Shown here one piece after another: positions 36,773 through 47,041 of a stretch of DNA of 64,000 nt. Source of the DNA: Arthrobacter sp. MAHUQ-56 (GTDB taxonomy: Bacteria; Actinomycetota; Actinomycetes; Actinomycetales; Micrococcaceae); assembly GCF_019710585.1 (NCBI RefSeq), contig NZ_JAIFZQ010000002.1, forward strand, positions 155,481 through 219,480, given 5' to 3'. The translations under genes were made by a program, and so were the position numbers. Within the stretch, counting starts at the first letter, position 1, and each line of letters opens with the position of its first letter. Below the pieces are notes generated by a model. That model saw nothing but the letters and a program-made list of their open reading frames with translations. It was not told the origin of the DNA and made no database searches.

Positions 36773-37756
36773 CTAAACCGCGGCGAGGCATTCCTGCAGC
36801 GGGTTGGGGGCAACAGGTTCCGGGGACGCTGCCACCGGCGCCTCAATCCGCACGCGTCCGACGGCGGCGAGCACCTCCCCGAACACCGGATCCGGATCGA
36901 GGCGGCTAAGTTCTTCCGCGAGGCAGTCACGCAGGCTGGGGCGGGGAAGGGAGATCCGCTGGGCCCTCTGCCCGGGCAGGCTCAGTTCCGTGACCGCCAG
37001 CCCCGGGCGGACAAGCCGGATTTCGCCCTCACGCAGGATGAGCCGGACGCAGCGAAGGCCGGTGCCGGTTGGGCCCTCCCGCCTGGCAACGGGAACATCC
37101 AGGGCGGCGCCAAGCCAGGCAGCCATGAGCAGCGGGCTGGGTGAATCAGGGGCCCCCTCGACCTCAGCGGCGAGCACGGAGGACGCGTCCACCTGGTCCA
37201 GTGCGGCTGCGAGTTGGATGCGCCAGTTGGTCAGGCGTGTCCAGGCGAGGTCGGTGTCGCCGGCCTTGTAGGTCCGGTGGATGCGCTCGAGGGCTGCCTG
37301 GGGGTCGGGCTCGTTCGCGGAGTCGGTGATCCGGCGGTGCGCGATCGCGCCGATGGTGGTTTCGCAGGCGTTCTGCGGGGCGCGGTGCGGCCACCAGGCG
37401 ACGATGGGTGCGTCGGGGAGCAGCAGGGCGGCGACGAGGGATTCGGATTCGTGCGCGAGTTGGCCGTAGCCGCGCAGCACGATCACCTCGGACGCGCCGG
37501 CGTCCCCGCCGACCCGGATCTGGGCGTCGAGCCGGTCCGCGTGGTCCTTCCCGGCGTGGGCGAGGACGATGATCCGGCAGGGGTGTTCACGGGAGGCGTC
37601 GTTCGCGGCCTCGATCGCTTCTTCCTCCAGCCCCGACTTCGTGACCACGACCAGGGTCAGGACCCGGCCCAGGGCGGTCACGCCGCCCTGCTCGCGCAGG
37701 GCCATCAGTTCCTTGGAGACCTTCGAGGTGGTGGTATCGGGCAGATTAACGATCAT
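36773..37756 (-). CDS. opcA: Glucose-6-phosphate dehydrogenase assembly protein OpcA
   Basis: The protein has 327 residues from ATG 37756 (Met-Ile-Val-Asn-Leu-Pro-Asp-Thr), with AGGAAGG nine bases upstream. It matches the actinobacterial OpcA pattern: LTLVVVTKSGLEEEAIEAAN, SEVIVLRGYGQLAHESESLV, and LPDAPIVAWWPHRAPQN with ITDSANEPDPQAALERI. OpcA activates the NADP-linked glucose-6-phosphate dehydrogenase. Normally it follows zwf; here it follows the hexulose-phosphate synthase and isomerase genes instead, suggesting linkage of formaldehyde fixation to the oxidative pentose pathway (dissimilatory RuMP cycle). The zwf gene is not in the window. Confidence 0.9.
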   Translation of the reverse strand: MIVNLPDTTTSKVSKELMALREQGGVTALGRVLTLVVVTKSGLEEEAIEAANDASREHPCRIIVLAHAGKDHADRLDAQIRVGGDAGASEVIVLRGYGQLAHESESLVAALLLPDAPIVAWWPHRAPQNACETTIGAIAHRRITDSANEPDPQAALERIHRTYKAGDTDLAWTRLTNWRIQLAAALDQVDASSVLAAEVEGAPDSPSPLLMAAWLGAALDVPVARREGPTGTGLRCVRLILREGEIRLVRPGLAVTELSLPGQRAQRISLPRPSLRDCLAEELSRLDPDPVFGEVLAAVGRVRIEAPVAASPEPVAPNPLQECLAAV

Positions 37757-37812
37757 GGCGACCTTCCTGCTGCGGCTGCAGCGTATGGCTTGAGTACGCG
37801 GAACGCGCAACA

Positions 37813-37840
37813 GCGGCCCCACCTGTAGAGGTGGAGCCGC
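37813..37840 (-). promoter_or_regulatory. Hairpin between hps and opcA
   Basis: GCGGCCCCACCT pairs with AGGTGGAGCCGC (one mismatch) around a GTAG loop. No T-tract follows in the direction of transcription, so it may be a processing site or attenuator adjusting opcA expression relative to hps. Confidence 0.45.
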
Positions 37841-37867
37841 CGTCCCGTTGCGAGGAGGGTAAGGGGG

Positions 37868-38491
37868 TCAGTTGATGGCGGCCTGGAGTTCCTTGGCTGC
37901 CAATGCAGGGTCGGAAGCCCCGTAGATGGCGCCGCCGGCCACGGCAACATCAGCTCCTGCAGCCTGGACTGCTGCGATGGTGCTGACGTTCACGCCGCCT
38001 GCCACGGAGAAGGGCACCTGCGATTCTTCGCCCGCGCGGAGGAGTCCGTTAAGGTCGAAGCCGGGCTTTGCCTGCTCGTCCAGGCCTGCGTGCATCTCCA
38101 CGAACTTGGCGCCCAGGGCGCGGACTTCCTTGGCGCGGGAGGCCTTGTCGGCAACGCCGATCAGGTCCACGACGATGCCCTTGCTGTGCGCCTTTGCGGC
38201 CTTGACGGCGCCTGCGATCGTGGAGTCATCCGCGGATCCGAGCACGGTGACCAGGTCGGCTCCGGCCTTGAAGGCGATGTCGGCTTCGAGTTCGCCGGCG
38301 TCCATGGTCTTCATGTCGGCGAAGACCAGCTTGTCCGGGTGGGCCTCCTTGATTGCGGTAATGGCTGAGAGCCCCTCGGCCTTGATCAGCGGGGTGCCCA
38401 GTTCGATGATGTCGACGTATTCGGCCACCTTGCCGGCCAGCTCGAGGGCGTCCTCAACGGTGAGGAGGTCGATGGCTACCTGGAGTTTCAT
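37868..38491 (-). CDS. hxlA: 3-hexulose-6-phosphate synthase
   Basis: The enzyme has 207 residues from ATG 38491. It belongs to the orotidine-phosphate-decarboxylase superfamily: MKLQVAIDLLTVEDALELAG, VDIIELGTPLIKAEG, the catalytic KLVFADMKTMDAGELEAD (about 54-71) with the Asp-x-Lys-x-x-Asp motif, and FSVAGGVNVSTI (about 165-176). It condenses formaldehyde with ribulose 5-phosphate. The formaldehyde source is expected to be the Rieske demethylase and methylamine oxidation genes of this island. It lies 52 bases after the isomerase gene. Confidence 0.95.
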   Translation of the reverse strand: MKLQVAIDLLTVEDALELAGKVAEYVDIIELGTPLIKAEGLSAITAIKEAHPDKLVFADMKTMDAGELEADIAFKAGADLVTVLGSADDSTIAGAVKAAKAHSKGIVVDLIGVADKASRAKEVRALGAKFVEMHAGLDEQAKPGFDLNGLLRAGEESQVPFSVAGGVNVSTIAAVQAAGADVAVAGGAIYGASDPALAAKELQAAIN

Positions 38492-38543
38492 GGTTCTTCT
38501 TTCTATTGGGTTTGTCCGAAGGACGGGAAATTGCTGGAAAGGC

Positions 38544-39143
38544 CTATTCGAGGTTGGCGTGGCGCAGCCACAACTGTTCGGCCGGGATGTCGGCGTTGTC
38601 CCACAGTGTCTGGAACACCGCTTCCGTTGCCACGAAGAGCACCTGCTCGAACAGGCTCCCGGAGTACTGGCGGGAGACGCCGGAGCCGTGGTCGGTCTTT
38701 TGCTGGGCGGGGAGCACCACGACGGCGTCAGCCAGGCCCGCAAGCACGGAGCCGGGGTTGGCGGTGAAGGCTACGATCCTTGCCTCCGCCCTTGCGGCGG
38801 TCTCTGCGGCCTTCACGACCCCCGCGGTGCTGCCGGAGCCCGACGCCACGAGCAGAAGGTCGCCCTTCCGGATGGCAGGCGTAGTGGTGTCTCCGGCCAC
38901 GTGGACCACAAGGCCCAGGTGCATCAGCCGCATCGCGGCCATCCTCAACACCAGGCCGCTTCGGCCCGCCCCCGCCACGAAGACGCGGTCGGCGTTCTCC
39001 AGCATTGCGGCGGCCTGGCGCAGCCTGTCCGGGCTGATGTTGGCCGCGGTGTCCGCGATCTCCCCCAAAACCAGGGAGATATTGCCCGTGATGGCTTCGC
39101 CGGTTGCTTCCTCGCCGGGAGCGGTCAGAACGGTTGAGTCCAT
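38544..39143 (-). CDS. hxlB: 6-phospho-3-hexuloisomerase
   Basis: The protein has 199 residues with AAGGAGGAGAC before the ATG at 39143. It is a SIS-domain isomerase: VFVAGAGRSGLVLRMAAMRL (about 53-72), DLLLVASGSGSTAGVVKAAE (about 95-115) and the family-typical GSLFEQVLFVATEAVFQTLW near the C-terminus with the catalytic Glu/His region. It converts hexulose 6-phosphate to fructose 6-phosphate, completing formaldehyde fixation. It is the first gene of the hxlB-hxlA-opcA unit and is divergent from a LuxR-type regulator. Confidence 0.95.
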   Translation of the reverse strand: MDSTVLTAPGEEATGEAITGNISLVLGEIADTAANISPDRLRQAAAMLENADRVFVAGAGRSGLVLRMAAMRLMHLGLVVHVAGDTTTPAIRKGDLLLVASGSGSTAGVVKAAETAARAEARIVAFTANPGSVLAGLADAVVVLPAQQKTDHGSGVSRQYSGSLFEQVLFVATEAVFQTLWDNADIPAEQLWLRHANLE

Positions 39144-39204
39144 GTCTCCTCCTTGTTCTTGTTCCTGGCATCCATCGTCCCGAAACCGCGGGGTAGGTGA
39201 AACG

Positions 39205-39242
39205 CCAATTCGGGATGGTTTTCAACCACCCATTCGGGTAGG
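39205..39242. promoter_or_regulatory. Direct repeats in the hxlB / luxR divergent promoter
   Basis: CCAATTCGGGATGG (39205-39218) and CCCATTCGGGTAGG (39229-39242) match at 11 of 14 positions and start 24 bp apart. A reversed CCCGAA occurs at 39179-39184. They are candidate binding sites for the regulator encoded at 39275 or for a formaldehyde-responsive factor. Confidence 0.5.
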
Positions 39243-39274
39243 TGAGGAGTCAACCTTCGCGTATCCTGTTCGGC

Positions 39275-40597
39275 ATGACTGAGAGCACCCCGCCCGTTCG
39301 GCTGGTTCACGAGTTCCCCGGGCCCGCCCTCCCCTGGCCCCTGCTCCGCGCGGTGGCCCGGATCGCGGATGCGCCGCTGTCCGCCATTGCCGAACGGCTG
39401 CGCGAAGCCGTCCTCCCCTACACCGGGGGCGATGCGCTGGTGATCTTCACTGAGGAGTGCACCGGGCGCCCGCAGAAGAAGGCAGGCGACGAAGAGGTGG
39501 TGGCCCGGGTATCGATCGGCGAACTCCAGCAGCTGCGCGGCCTGGTGGCCGGTGACGGGCCCTGGACGGGAACGGCACAGATCGCAGGCACGCAACGGCA
39601 GGCCTTCGCCCTGAAGTACGCGCCCAGCAATGCCCTGCTCGTCATTACCTACTCCGTGACGGCCATCGGACGGCAGCAGGCCGTGGACGTGGAGCTCATG
39701 GACCTGGCGCTCGTCTCATATCTCTGGGAGATGGCAGCACGCCGCATCCAGGAGAAGGTGAAGGATGCGCCGCCGTCCTACCTGCTGGAGTCACGGGCAG
39801 CCTCCGCGGAGCGGATCAGGGTCACCAGCGAGCTCGTGGATCTGCATTCGACAACCCTTGAAACCATTCTGGCGGCAGCACGGTCCGGCTCCCTGGATGA
39901 CGCAACGGCACGGGCCACGGTCAGTGACGCGGCCGCCAAGGCGCTGGTGGAGCTGCGCACGCACAACGACCAGACAGCGGAACTGGTGCAGGAACCGGTG
40001 GCCACCGCTTTCGAGCGGCTGCGCGAGGACCTGCGTCCGCTGACGCGGTTAAGCGGAATCGACGTGCAGTTCATCGAGCCCCCCTTGAACGGCAGGGCGC
40101 TGCCCGGGGAAGTGGCCATCGCGGCGCGCGCCATTGTGCGCGGGCTGCTGCTGGCCATGATGGAGCAGCCGGAGGTCCGGCGGGTGCGCACGCAGTGGGA
40201 CTGCGACGGCGAGAACCTGCTGATCAACGTCCGGGATGACGGGCGGGGCGGGCTGTCGGCGGACGCCCCGAACATGGAACGGCTGCAGCGAAGGGTGCAG
40301 GCACTGGATGGCCGCATGGAAGTCGACCTCATGCCGGGGTGGGGTGCGGACATTTCCGTCACACTGCCCCTGGATCCGCCCGCTTCCCCGGTGGACGTCT
40401 CGGGTTGGAACCTCGCGGCGCGGGAACTTGAGGTGCTCCAGCTGCTCGCCGGCGGCCAGCGCAACCGGAGCATAGCCGCCGCGCTGAACATCAGCGAGAA
40501 CACGGTCAAGTTCCACGTAAGAAACGTGTTCAGGAAGCTGGGCGTGGCCTCCAGGACCGAAGCCATAGCGCTGGCCCACACCCACGGACTGCGCTAG
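39275..40597 (+). CDS. Fused histidine-kinase-like / LuxR HTH regulator
   Basis: The product has 440 residues from ATG 39275. A TATCCT ten-box at 39262-39267 ends seven bases before the ATG, so the transcript is probably leaderless; GTG 39242 is an alternative. Residues 1-165 resemble a sensory domain. About 180-240 form a helical dimerisation region (SAERIRVTSELVDLHSTTLE) lacking the standard ELHD phospho-His box. About 285-370 form an ATPase-like domain with VRDDGRGG. The last 62 residues are a LuxR helix-turn-helix (AARELEVLQLLAGG, ISENTVKFHVRNVFRKLGV). Kinase-like sensor and DNA-binding output are thus in one chain. It is divergent from hxlB. Its stop codon abuts the IS481 element. Confidence 0.82.
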   Translation: MTESTPPVRLVHEFPGPALPWPLLRAVARIADAPLSAIAERLREAVLPYTGGDALVIFTEECTGRPQKKAGDEEVVARVSIGELQQLRGLVAGDGPWTGTAQIAGTQRQAFALKYAPSNALLVITYSVTAIGRQQAVDVELMDLALVSYLWEMAARRIQEKVKDAPPSYLLESRAASAERIRVTSELVDLHSTTLETILAAARSGSLDDATARATVSDAAAKALVELRTHNDQTAELVQEPVATAFERLREDLRPLTRLSGIDVQFIEPPLNGRALPGEVAIAARAIVRGLLLAMMEQPEVRRVRTQWDCDGENLLINVRDDGRGGLSADAPNMERLQRRVQALDGRMEVDLMPGWGADISVTLPLDPPASPVDVSGWNLAARELEVLQLLAGGQRNRSIAAALNISENTVKFHVRNVFRKLGVASRTEAIALAHTHGLR

Positions 40598-41586
40598 GTG
40601 TACTGCCCAGGCAGGTTGGTTAAGCGGCTGATGGGCGCGTGGCCTCCGATTGCGGTGTGGGGCCTGTGGTGATTGTAGTGGTGCAGCCATGCCGGTAGGG
40701 CGTTTCTGCGGGCTGATTCGGTAGCGTAGAAGCGCTTGAATGCCCACCCATCGGCGAGGGTCCGGTGGAAGCGTTCGATCTTTCCGTTGGTTTGCGGGCG
40801 GTAGGGCCGGGTCTTCTTTGCCTTTATGTCCAGCTCGCGGCAGGTGTCTCGCCAGAGGTGGGATTTGTAGGCCGATCCGTTGTCGGAGAGAACCCGCTCG
40901 ACGGTGACGCCTCGGGCGGCGAACCAGGACACTGCACGCCTGAGCACGCCAACTGCGGTGACCGCCGTTTCGTCGCCGTGGATCTCTGCATAGGCGACCC
41001 GTGAGTGGTCGTCAATGACGGTGTGGACATAGGCGGTCCCGATCAGCGGGTTATGGTGCCTGCTGCGCGACTTTGGCAGGGTTCCTGCCCGGTTCTGTTT
41101 GCCTTGCTGCCGGCCGACGTAGCGCCAGCCGCCGCCGTCGGGGATGTTGCCGAGTTTCTTTACATCGACGTGGATCATCGCTCCGGGAGTCTCGTGCTCG
41201 TAGCGGCGGATGACTTCTCCGGTGCGCTTGTCCACGTGATGAAGGCGGTTCAGCCGGCACCGGACCAGGACCGCGTGCACGGTCGAGGCCGGCATGGCCA
41301 GCTTGGCTCCGATCGCGACCGGACCCAGCCGCTGCTTCCAGCGCAGGTGCACAACCTTGCGCACCAGCTGCTGCGGCGTTCGGTTGGCCACCCTGTGCGG
41401 GCACGAGGACCTATCAGCCATACCCGCCTCACCCATCGCGGCGTAACGGGCCGCCCACCGTTTCGCAGTCGGCCAGGAGCAGTTGAACTGCTCGGCAGCC
41501 CGGGATACCGGCCAGCCGTGGTCCACGACCAGACGCGCTACGCGTAAACGTTGGCGTGGAGTCAAAGCGGCATTAGCGTGGGACAT
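40594..41586 (-). CDS. IS481-family transposase
   Basis: The protein has 330 residues; AGGAGGTCCTC precedes ATG 41586. It has an N-terminal helix-turn-helix pair (LTPRQRLRVARLVVDHGWPV, FNCSWPTAKRWAARYAAMG), then an rve integrase core with the DDE residues: MIHVDVKKLG (first Asp), VERVLSDNGSAYKS (second Asp) and RPYRPQTNGKIERFHRTL (Glu). The C-terminus YNHHRPHTAIGG is typical of the family. The TAG stop is supplied by CTAG of the target site, just outside the inverted repeat. The gene looks intact and potentially active. Confidence 0.95.
   Translation of the reverse strand: MSHANAALTPRQRLRVARLVVDHGWPVSRAAEQFNCSWPTAKRWAARYAAMGEAGMADRSSCPHRVANRTPQQLVRKVVHLRWKQRLGPVAIGAKLAMPASTVHAVLVRCRLNRLHHVDKRTGEVIRRYEHETPGAMIHVDVKKLGNIPDGGGWRYVGRQQGKQNRAGTLPKSRSRHHNPLIGTAYVHTVIDDHSRVAYAEIHGDETAVTAVGVLRRAVSWFAARGVTVERVLSDNGSAYKSHLWRDTCRELDIKAKKTRPYRPQTNGKIERFHRTLADGWAFKRFYATESARRNALPAWLHHYNHHRPHTAIGGHAPISRLTNLPGQYT
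40599..40624 (+). repeat. Left inverted repeat of the IS481 element
   Basis: Begins TGTACTGCCCAGG and continues with GTTGGTT shortly after. It pairs with 41687-41712 at about 21 of 26 positions. Confidence 0.85.
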
Positions 41587-41686
41587 GAGGACCTCCTGGT
41601 CGCTGCAGCGGTTGTCTAAGCAACTCCACTGTGCAACCGGAGGTCCTCACCTTTGGCTCAACGACTCCAGCGAGTCATCACATTCA

Positions 41687-41712
41687 CCGAACCAACGTCC
41701 CTGGGCAGTACA
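41687..41712 (-). repeat. Right inverted repeat of the IS481 element
   Basis: Ends CCTGGGCAGTACA with AACCAAC shortly before. It is the partner of 40599-40624 and is followed by the TCTAGG target copy. Confidence 0.85.
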
Positions 41713-41748
41713 TCTAGGACGCCACTGCGTTGCTGGCGAAGGGACGGG

Positions 41749-42024
41749 TCATACCCAGATCTGGTAGCCCGACGACTTGTCGAAGACGCGTCGAGTGCTG
41801 ATGCCCTCGGCCGCTATCCAGAGCACGGAATCGTCCTCAGTCGCCTGGTCGACTACCCCGCTGGCCACATGCTCTCCAAGCAGCCACACCTCGACGGTGT
41901 GGCCGGGGAGGCGGCCCCAGTCGCCCCGCAGGCCGAGGGTCTTCTTCGTGTTGCGGCCGCCCGTGCTGACCTCTCCGAGGTCGCTGGCAGCACGCGGGGC
42001 ATCAAGGGTTGCCTGTGAATCCAC
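41749..42024 (-). CDS. Hypothetical 91-residue protein
   Basis: The product starts MDSQATLDAPRAASDLGEVS and ends FDKSSGYQIWV. The central part, WGRLPGHTVEVWLLGEHVAS and DDSVLWIAAEGISTRRVF, suggests a small beta-barrel. The composition looks like a genuine protein. I recognise no family. It lies just beyond the IS element, and its upstream region carries the ATTGATATATCAAT palindrome (42077-42090), so it may be controlled by the adjacent GntR regulator. Confidence 0.6.
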   Translation of the reverse strand: MDSQATLDAPRAASDLGEVSTGGRNTKKTLGLRGDWGRLPGHTVEVWLLGEHVASGVVDQATEDDSVLWIAAEGISTRRVFDKSSGYQIWV

Positions 42025-42076
42025 TGGTCTCTCCGTTCGCCGGCTCCATCGCCGCTTAATCCATCACTGATATTTG

Positions 42077-42090
42077 ATTGATATATCAAT
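42077..42090 (-). promoter_or_regulatory. ATATATC palindrome upstream of the 91-residue protein
   Basis: ATTGATATATCAAT is a perfect 14-bp palindrome. Its core ATATATCA is shared with the sites upstream of purU (42911-42943) and of the formaldehyde dehydrogenase (62967-62977). It is a candidate site of the GntR regulator at 42156. Confidence 0.55.
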
Positions 42091-42155
42091 ATGGCTTTCG
42101 AGTATGAGCCAGGTCACACCACGTGTCAACAGCAGGATGGGAAAGCGGCCGCAGC

Positions 42156-42836
42156 CTAGGCATTGAAGAGCGCCCCGCGCACCGCGTGCTCGAATCCGCT
42201 CACGTGGGCCTTGGCCAGCTCCGCAGCCCGCTCCTCGTCCCCGTCGATAACGGCGCGGAGCAGGTCGAGGTGTTCGCGGACGTGGTGGGACAAGTCCGGC
42301 AGCCGGTCGATGACCATGCACCAGATCCGCGTGGCGAGGTTGTCGTAGCGGATCAGGATGTCCTCGAGGTGGGGGTTGGCGGCGGCGGCGTAGATGCCCT
42401 GGTGTACCCGGGCGTCCAGCTGCAGCGTCTCGGTTACCGTTGCAGCCGCGACATCGAATGCCTCGACCTTCTCGAGCGTGGCACGCAGCTCCGCCCTCAC
42501 CGCCGGGGAGGCCACGCGGGCCGCGCGTGCGGCCGCGAGGGGCTCCAGCTGCGCCCTGATTTCGGAGATGAAGGAGAGGTCGGTGACGTCAACCCGCGTG
42601 GCGAACGTGCCCCGCCGCGGGTAGGTCTTCACCAGGCGGTCCAGCTCCAGGCGCTTCAGTGCTTCACGCACCGGCGTCCGCCCCACGCCCAGGTTCTTCG
42701 CGAGGAGCTCATCATTCAGCAGCTCGCCGGGCTTTATTTCAAGCGTCAGCAACCAGTCACGGATGCTTTCGTAGGCGACGTCCGCCAGCGACTTCCTGCC
42801 CGCGTCGTCCGCCACTGCCAAAGCTTCGAATGCCAT
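42156..42836 (-). CDS. GntR-family (FadR/FCD type) regulator
   Basis: The protein has 226 residues from ATG 42836. The winged helix (about 15-80) contains VAYESIRDWLLTLEIKPGEL and the recognition helix VGRTPVREALKRLELDRLV. The FCD domain (about 90-215) has RAQLEPLAAARAARVASP and metal-site histidines in DARVHQGIYAAAAN and HHVREHLDLL. It is divergent from the purU-dmgO-fchA-folD-moeA-fdhD operon and probably controls it, with a metabolite or metal-bound acid as effector. The common ATATATCA motif also occurs at the formaldehyde dehydrogenase promoter 20 kb away. Confidence 0.85.
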   Translation of the reverse strand: MAFEALAVADDAGRKSLADVAYESIRDWLLTLEIKPGELLNDELLAKNLGVGRTPVREALKRLELDRLVKTYPRRGTFATRVDVTDLSFISEIRAQLEPLAAARAARVASPAVRAELRATLEKVEAFDVAAATVTETLQLDARVHQGIYAAAANPHLEDILIRYDNLATRIWCMVIDRLPDLSHHVREHLDLLRAVIDGDEERAAELAKAHVSGFEHAVRGALFNA

Positions 42837-42871
42837 ATGGAGCCCCTTTCTTCGCAAACCAGAAAAAACTA

Positions 42872-42943
42872 TTGACCTCGCCTGTGGACCAGTATACGCT
42901 GGCACCCAATCTAATATATCAGTTCGGTGCTTTCGAATATATC
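42872..42943 (+). promoter_or_regulatory. purU promoter with two ATATATC operator copies
   Basis: TTGACC starting near 42878, followed 17 bases later by TACGCT, is a plausible promoter for purU. Downstream, AATATATC occurs at 42913-42920 and again at 42936-42943, a direct repeat 23 bp apart. The first copy extends to ATATATCAGTT (42914-42924), identical to the copy at 62967-62977. Position after the start point suits repression by the divergent GntR protein. Confidence 0.55.
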
Positions 42944-42959
42944 TAGAAGGAGGAGGGAC

Positions 42960-46408
<3,449 letters not shown>

Positions 46409-46414
46409 AGGGCC

Positions 46415-47041
46415 ATGATCAGCTCAGAAACAATCGCAAGCTACCTCGCCCGGCTGGCCGCCAAGCAGCCGACGCCGGGCGGCGGGGCCGCCGCCGCGCT
46501 CCATGCCGCCCAGGGCGCCGCCCTGGTGGCAATGGTGGCGCGCTACACCACGGGCAACAAGTACGAACAGCACGCCCCGCTGGTGCAGCGCATCACCCAG
46601 GCCGCCGACGACCTCGTCGTTGAGGCACTCCGCCTGGCTGACGCGGACGAACACGCCTTCCAGGCAGTCATCGACTCCTACAAGCTCCCCTCCGACACGG
46701 AGGAGCTCAAGGCCGCCCGCGCCGCCGGAATCCAGTCCGCGCTCACCCAGGCGGCACGGACCCCGGCGGAACTCATCACCGTCGCCGGGTCGGTAGTGGA
46801 TCTCGCGACGGAACTGTTCGACGTTGCCAACGCCAACGTCATCAGCGACGTCGCCGCAGCAGCCGATGCCGCGCGCGCAGCCGCAACCACGGCACGCGTC
46901 AACATCGACATCAACGTGGTGGCCATCAAAGACCCCGAAGCCCGCAGCCTGCTGGCCGGGCAGACCGACGGCATTGAGGAAAAAGTGGTCATGGCGGCAG
47001 ACGCCCTCTCGGCCCGCGTCCGGGAAAGGATCCTTGGTTGA
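46415..47041 (+). CDS. fchA: Cyclodeaminase/cyclohydrolase family protein (methenyl-THF cyclohydrolase)
   Basis: The protein has 208 residues and is all-helical, as expected for the FTCD-C/FchA family. The signature PTPGGGAAAALHAAQGAALVAMV (about 20-42) is followed by RITQAADDLVVEALRLADADEHAF, ELITVAGSVVDLATELFDVAN and VNIDINVVAIKDPEA. In clostridial C1 metabolism FchA opens methenyl-THF to 10-formyl-THF. It directly precedes and overlaps folD, which lacks the lysine needed for cyclohydrolase activity, so FchA probably supplies that step. A formimidoyl-THF cyclodeaminase role is the alternative. Confidence 0.88.
   Translation: MISSETIASYLARLAAKQPTPGGGAAAALHAAQGAALVAMVARYTTGNKYEQHAPLVQRITQAADDLVVEALRLADADEHAFQAVIDSYKLPSDTEELKAARAAGIQSALTQAARTPAELITVAGSVVDLATELFDVANANVISDVAAAADAARAAATTARVNIDINVVAIKDPEARSLLAGQTDGIEEKVVMAADALSARVRERILG

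Larger units (their letters stand above)
40599..41712 (-). mobile_element. Complete IS481-family insertion sequence
   Basis: The element is 1114 bp, bounded by TGTACTGCCCAGG at the left and its complement CCTGGGCAGTACA at the right, and contains one intact transposase. The flanks read GCTAGG on the left and TCTAGG on the right, fitting the NCTAGN target preference and duplication known for IS481. The insertion lies exactly at the stop codon of the LuxR-type gene and leaves that protein unchanged. Confidence 0.93.
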
